From Paracoccaceae bacterium (GTDB taxonomy: Bacteria > Pseudomonadota > Alphaproteobacteria > Rhodobacterales > Rhodobacteraceae), in the NCBI GenBank assembly GCA_002401945.1, contig NVUP01000009.1:127095-133370 (forward strand): a DNA stretch of 6,276 bases, written 5' to 3'. The notes under the pieces are model-generated. The model saw nothing but the letters and a program-made list of their open reading frames with translations, did not search any database and was not told where the DNA came from. This document shows positions 5,498 through 6,276 of this stretch, in pieces. A program made the translations under genes and the position numbers. Within the stretch, counting starts at the first letter, position 1. Each line of letters starts with the position of its first letter.

Positions 5498-6276
5498 GTG
5501 AGCCTAGAGGTCCTATCAGAAAATCAGAGTTTTGGCGGGCGCCAGATCGTGTATCGGCACCCCTCAAAAAGCTGTGCCTGTGATATGACCTTTGCGGTCT
5601 ACCTGCCGCCACAGGCCAAGGACGGCCCGGTTCCGGTACTGTGGTACCTGTCGGGGCTGACCTGCACCCATGAAAACGCCATGAACAAGGGTGGGTTTCA
5701 GGAACATGCGGCGAAACACGGGCTGGCGGTGATCTACCCGGACAGCTCTCCGCGCGGCGACGATGTAAGTGATGACGAGGCCTATGATTTGGGGCAAGGC
5801 GCTGGCTTCTATGTCAATGCCACCCGTGATCCGTGGAAACCGCATTTTCGAATGTACGACTATGTCTTAAACGAGTTGCGGGCGGTTACCCTGGAACATC
5901 TGCCACTACAGGACAGGCACGGCATCACCGGCCATTCGATGGGGGGGCATGGTGCCATCACTCTTGCGGTGCGCAACGCCAGCATGTTCAGTTCACTGTC
6001 CGCTTTTGCTCCCATTGCGCATCCGACCCAATCCGATTGGGGCCGCAAACAGTTGAGCGCCTATCTGGGCGACGATGAATCTACCTGGGCGGAATATGAT
6101 TCCACATTGCTACTGGAAGAGCATGGCTGGAAGGACGAAATCCTGGTGGATCAGGGCACTGCCGACCAGTTTCTGGATCTGCTCAAACCCGAGGCACTGG
6201 CAGCTGTGATGGCGCGACGTCGCCAGCCAGGATTGATGCGGATGCAAAAAGGGTACGATCATTCGTATTTCTTTGT
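5498..6276 (+). CDS. fghA: S-formylglutathione hydrolase (3' end cut by window)
   Basis: Cytosolic serine hydrolase of the esterase D family (alpha/beta hydrolase fold). It splits S-formylglutathione into formate and glutathione, completing formaldehyde detoxification or dissimilation. From the GTG at 5498, 259 codons are visible. The nucleophile is Ser147 in GHSMGG, the acid Asp223 in DQGTAD and the base His255 in GYDHSYFF, so the triad is complete. Other family signatures are LSGLTCT (residues 51-57), SPRGDD (84-89), GAGFYVNAT (101-109) and SAFAPI (168-173). Members are usually about 275-285 residues, so roughly 20 are missing at the window edge. GTG is chosen because GGTGG at 5483-5487 is 10 bases upstream. 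An in-frame TTG at 5492-5494, overlapping the previous stop as TTGA, is a real alternative that would add M-T. The two-base gap to the dehydrogenase gene implies co-transcription. Confidence 0.96.
   Translation, partial: MSLEVLSENQSFGGRQIVYRHPSKSCACDMTFAVYLPPQAKDGPVPVLWYLSGLTCTHENAMNKGGFQEHAAKHGLAVIYPDSSPRGDDVSDDEAYDLGQGAGFYVNATRDPWKPHFRMYDYVLNELRAVTLEHLPLQDRHGITGHSMGGHGAITLAVRNASMFSSLSAFAPIAHPTQSDWGRKQLSAYLGDDESTWAEYDSTLLLEEHGWKDEILVDQGTADQFLDLLKPEALAAVMARRRQPGLMRMQKGYDHSYFF

Overview
The window looks like an alphaproteobacterial chromosome segment, most likely Rhodobacterales (roseobacter/Paracoccus/Rhodobacter type). The grounds are the moderately high GC, the closely packed genes with AGGAGG-like ribosome sites, and the combination of a glutathione-dependent formaldehyde oxidation pair with a 'quinoprotein relay' SoxYZ-like carrier and SoxH-like metallohydrolase. 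This assignment is inferred from protein content only. The theme is one-carbon metabolism (methanol, formaldehyde or a related alcohol).

Layout. (1) 1-406, +: the C-terminal receiver domain of a signalling protein cut by the window start, probably a hybrid histidine kinase of the NahK/ErcS type. (2) 452-1123 and 1120-1485, +: two small exported proteins of unknown function, translationally coupled by an ATGA overlap. (3) 1499-2317, -: an exported SoxY-SoxZ fusion carrier. It is convergent with the preceding gene, with only 13 bases between them. (4) 2318-2530: a divergent promoter region with two inverted repeats. (5) 2531-3565, +: a metallo-beta-lactamase-fold hydrolase of the quinoprotein relay type, with all zinc ligands present. 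(6) 3580-4218, -: an exported conserved-looking protein of unknown function, convergent with the hydrolase (14 bases apart). (7) 4219-4382: a second divergent promoter region with a perfect 12-bp palindrome. (8) 4383-5495, +: S-(hydroxymethyl)glutathione dehydrogenase (class III alcohol dehydrogenase). (9) 5498 to the window end, +: S-formylglutathione hydrolase, complete through its catalytic triad but missing its last residues.

How the genes may work together. The last two genes are a complete cytosolic formaldehyde-to-formate route: the spontaneous adduct S-hydroxymethylglutathione is oxidised to S-formylglutathione, which is hydrolysed to formate and glutathione. The other genes mostly encode proteins that appear to be exported. 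Two of them (carrier and hydrolase) belong to families known to co-occur with PQQ-dependent (quinoprotein) alcohol dehydrogenases, which make aldehyde in the periplasm. No quinoprotein dehydrogenase or cytochrome gene lies inside the window, so one would be expected nearby or elsewhere in the genome. The biochemical role of the carrier/hydrolase pair is, to my knowledge, unresolved. It is the most interesting part of the window.

There is no RNA gene, mobile element, CRISPR array or convincing intrinsic terminator that I can support, and no gene-free stretch longer than about 215 bases.
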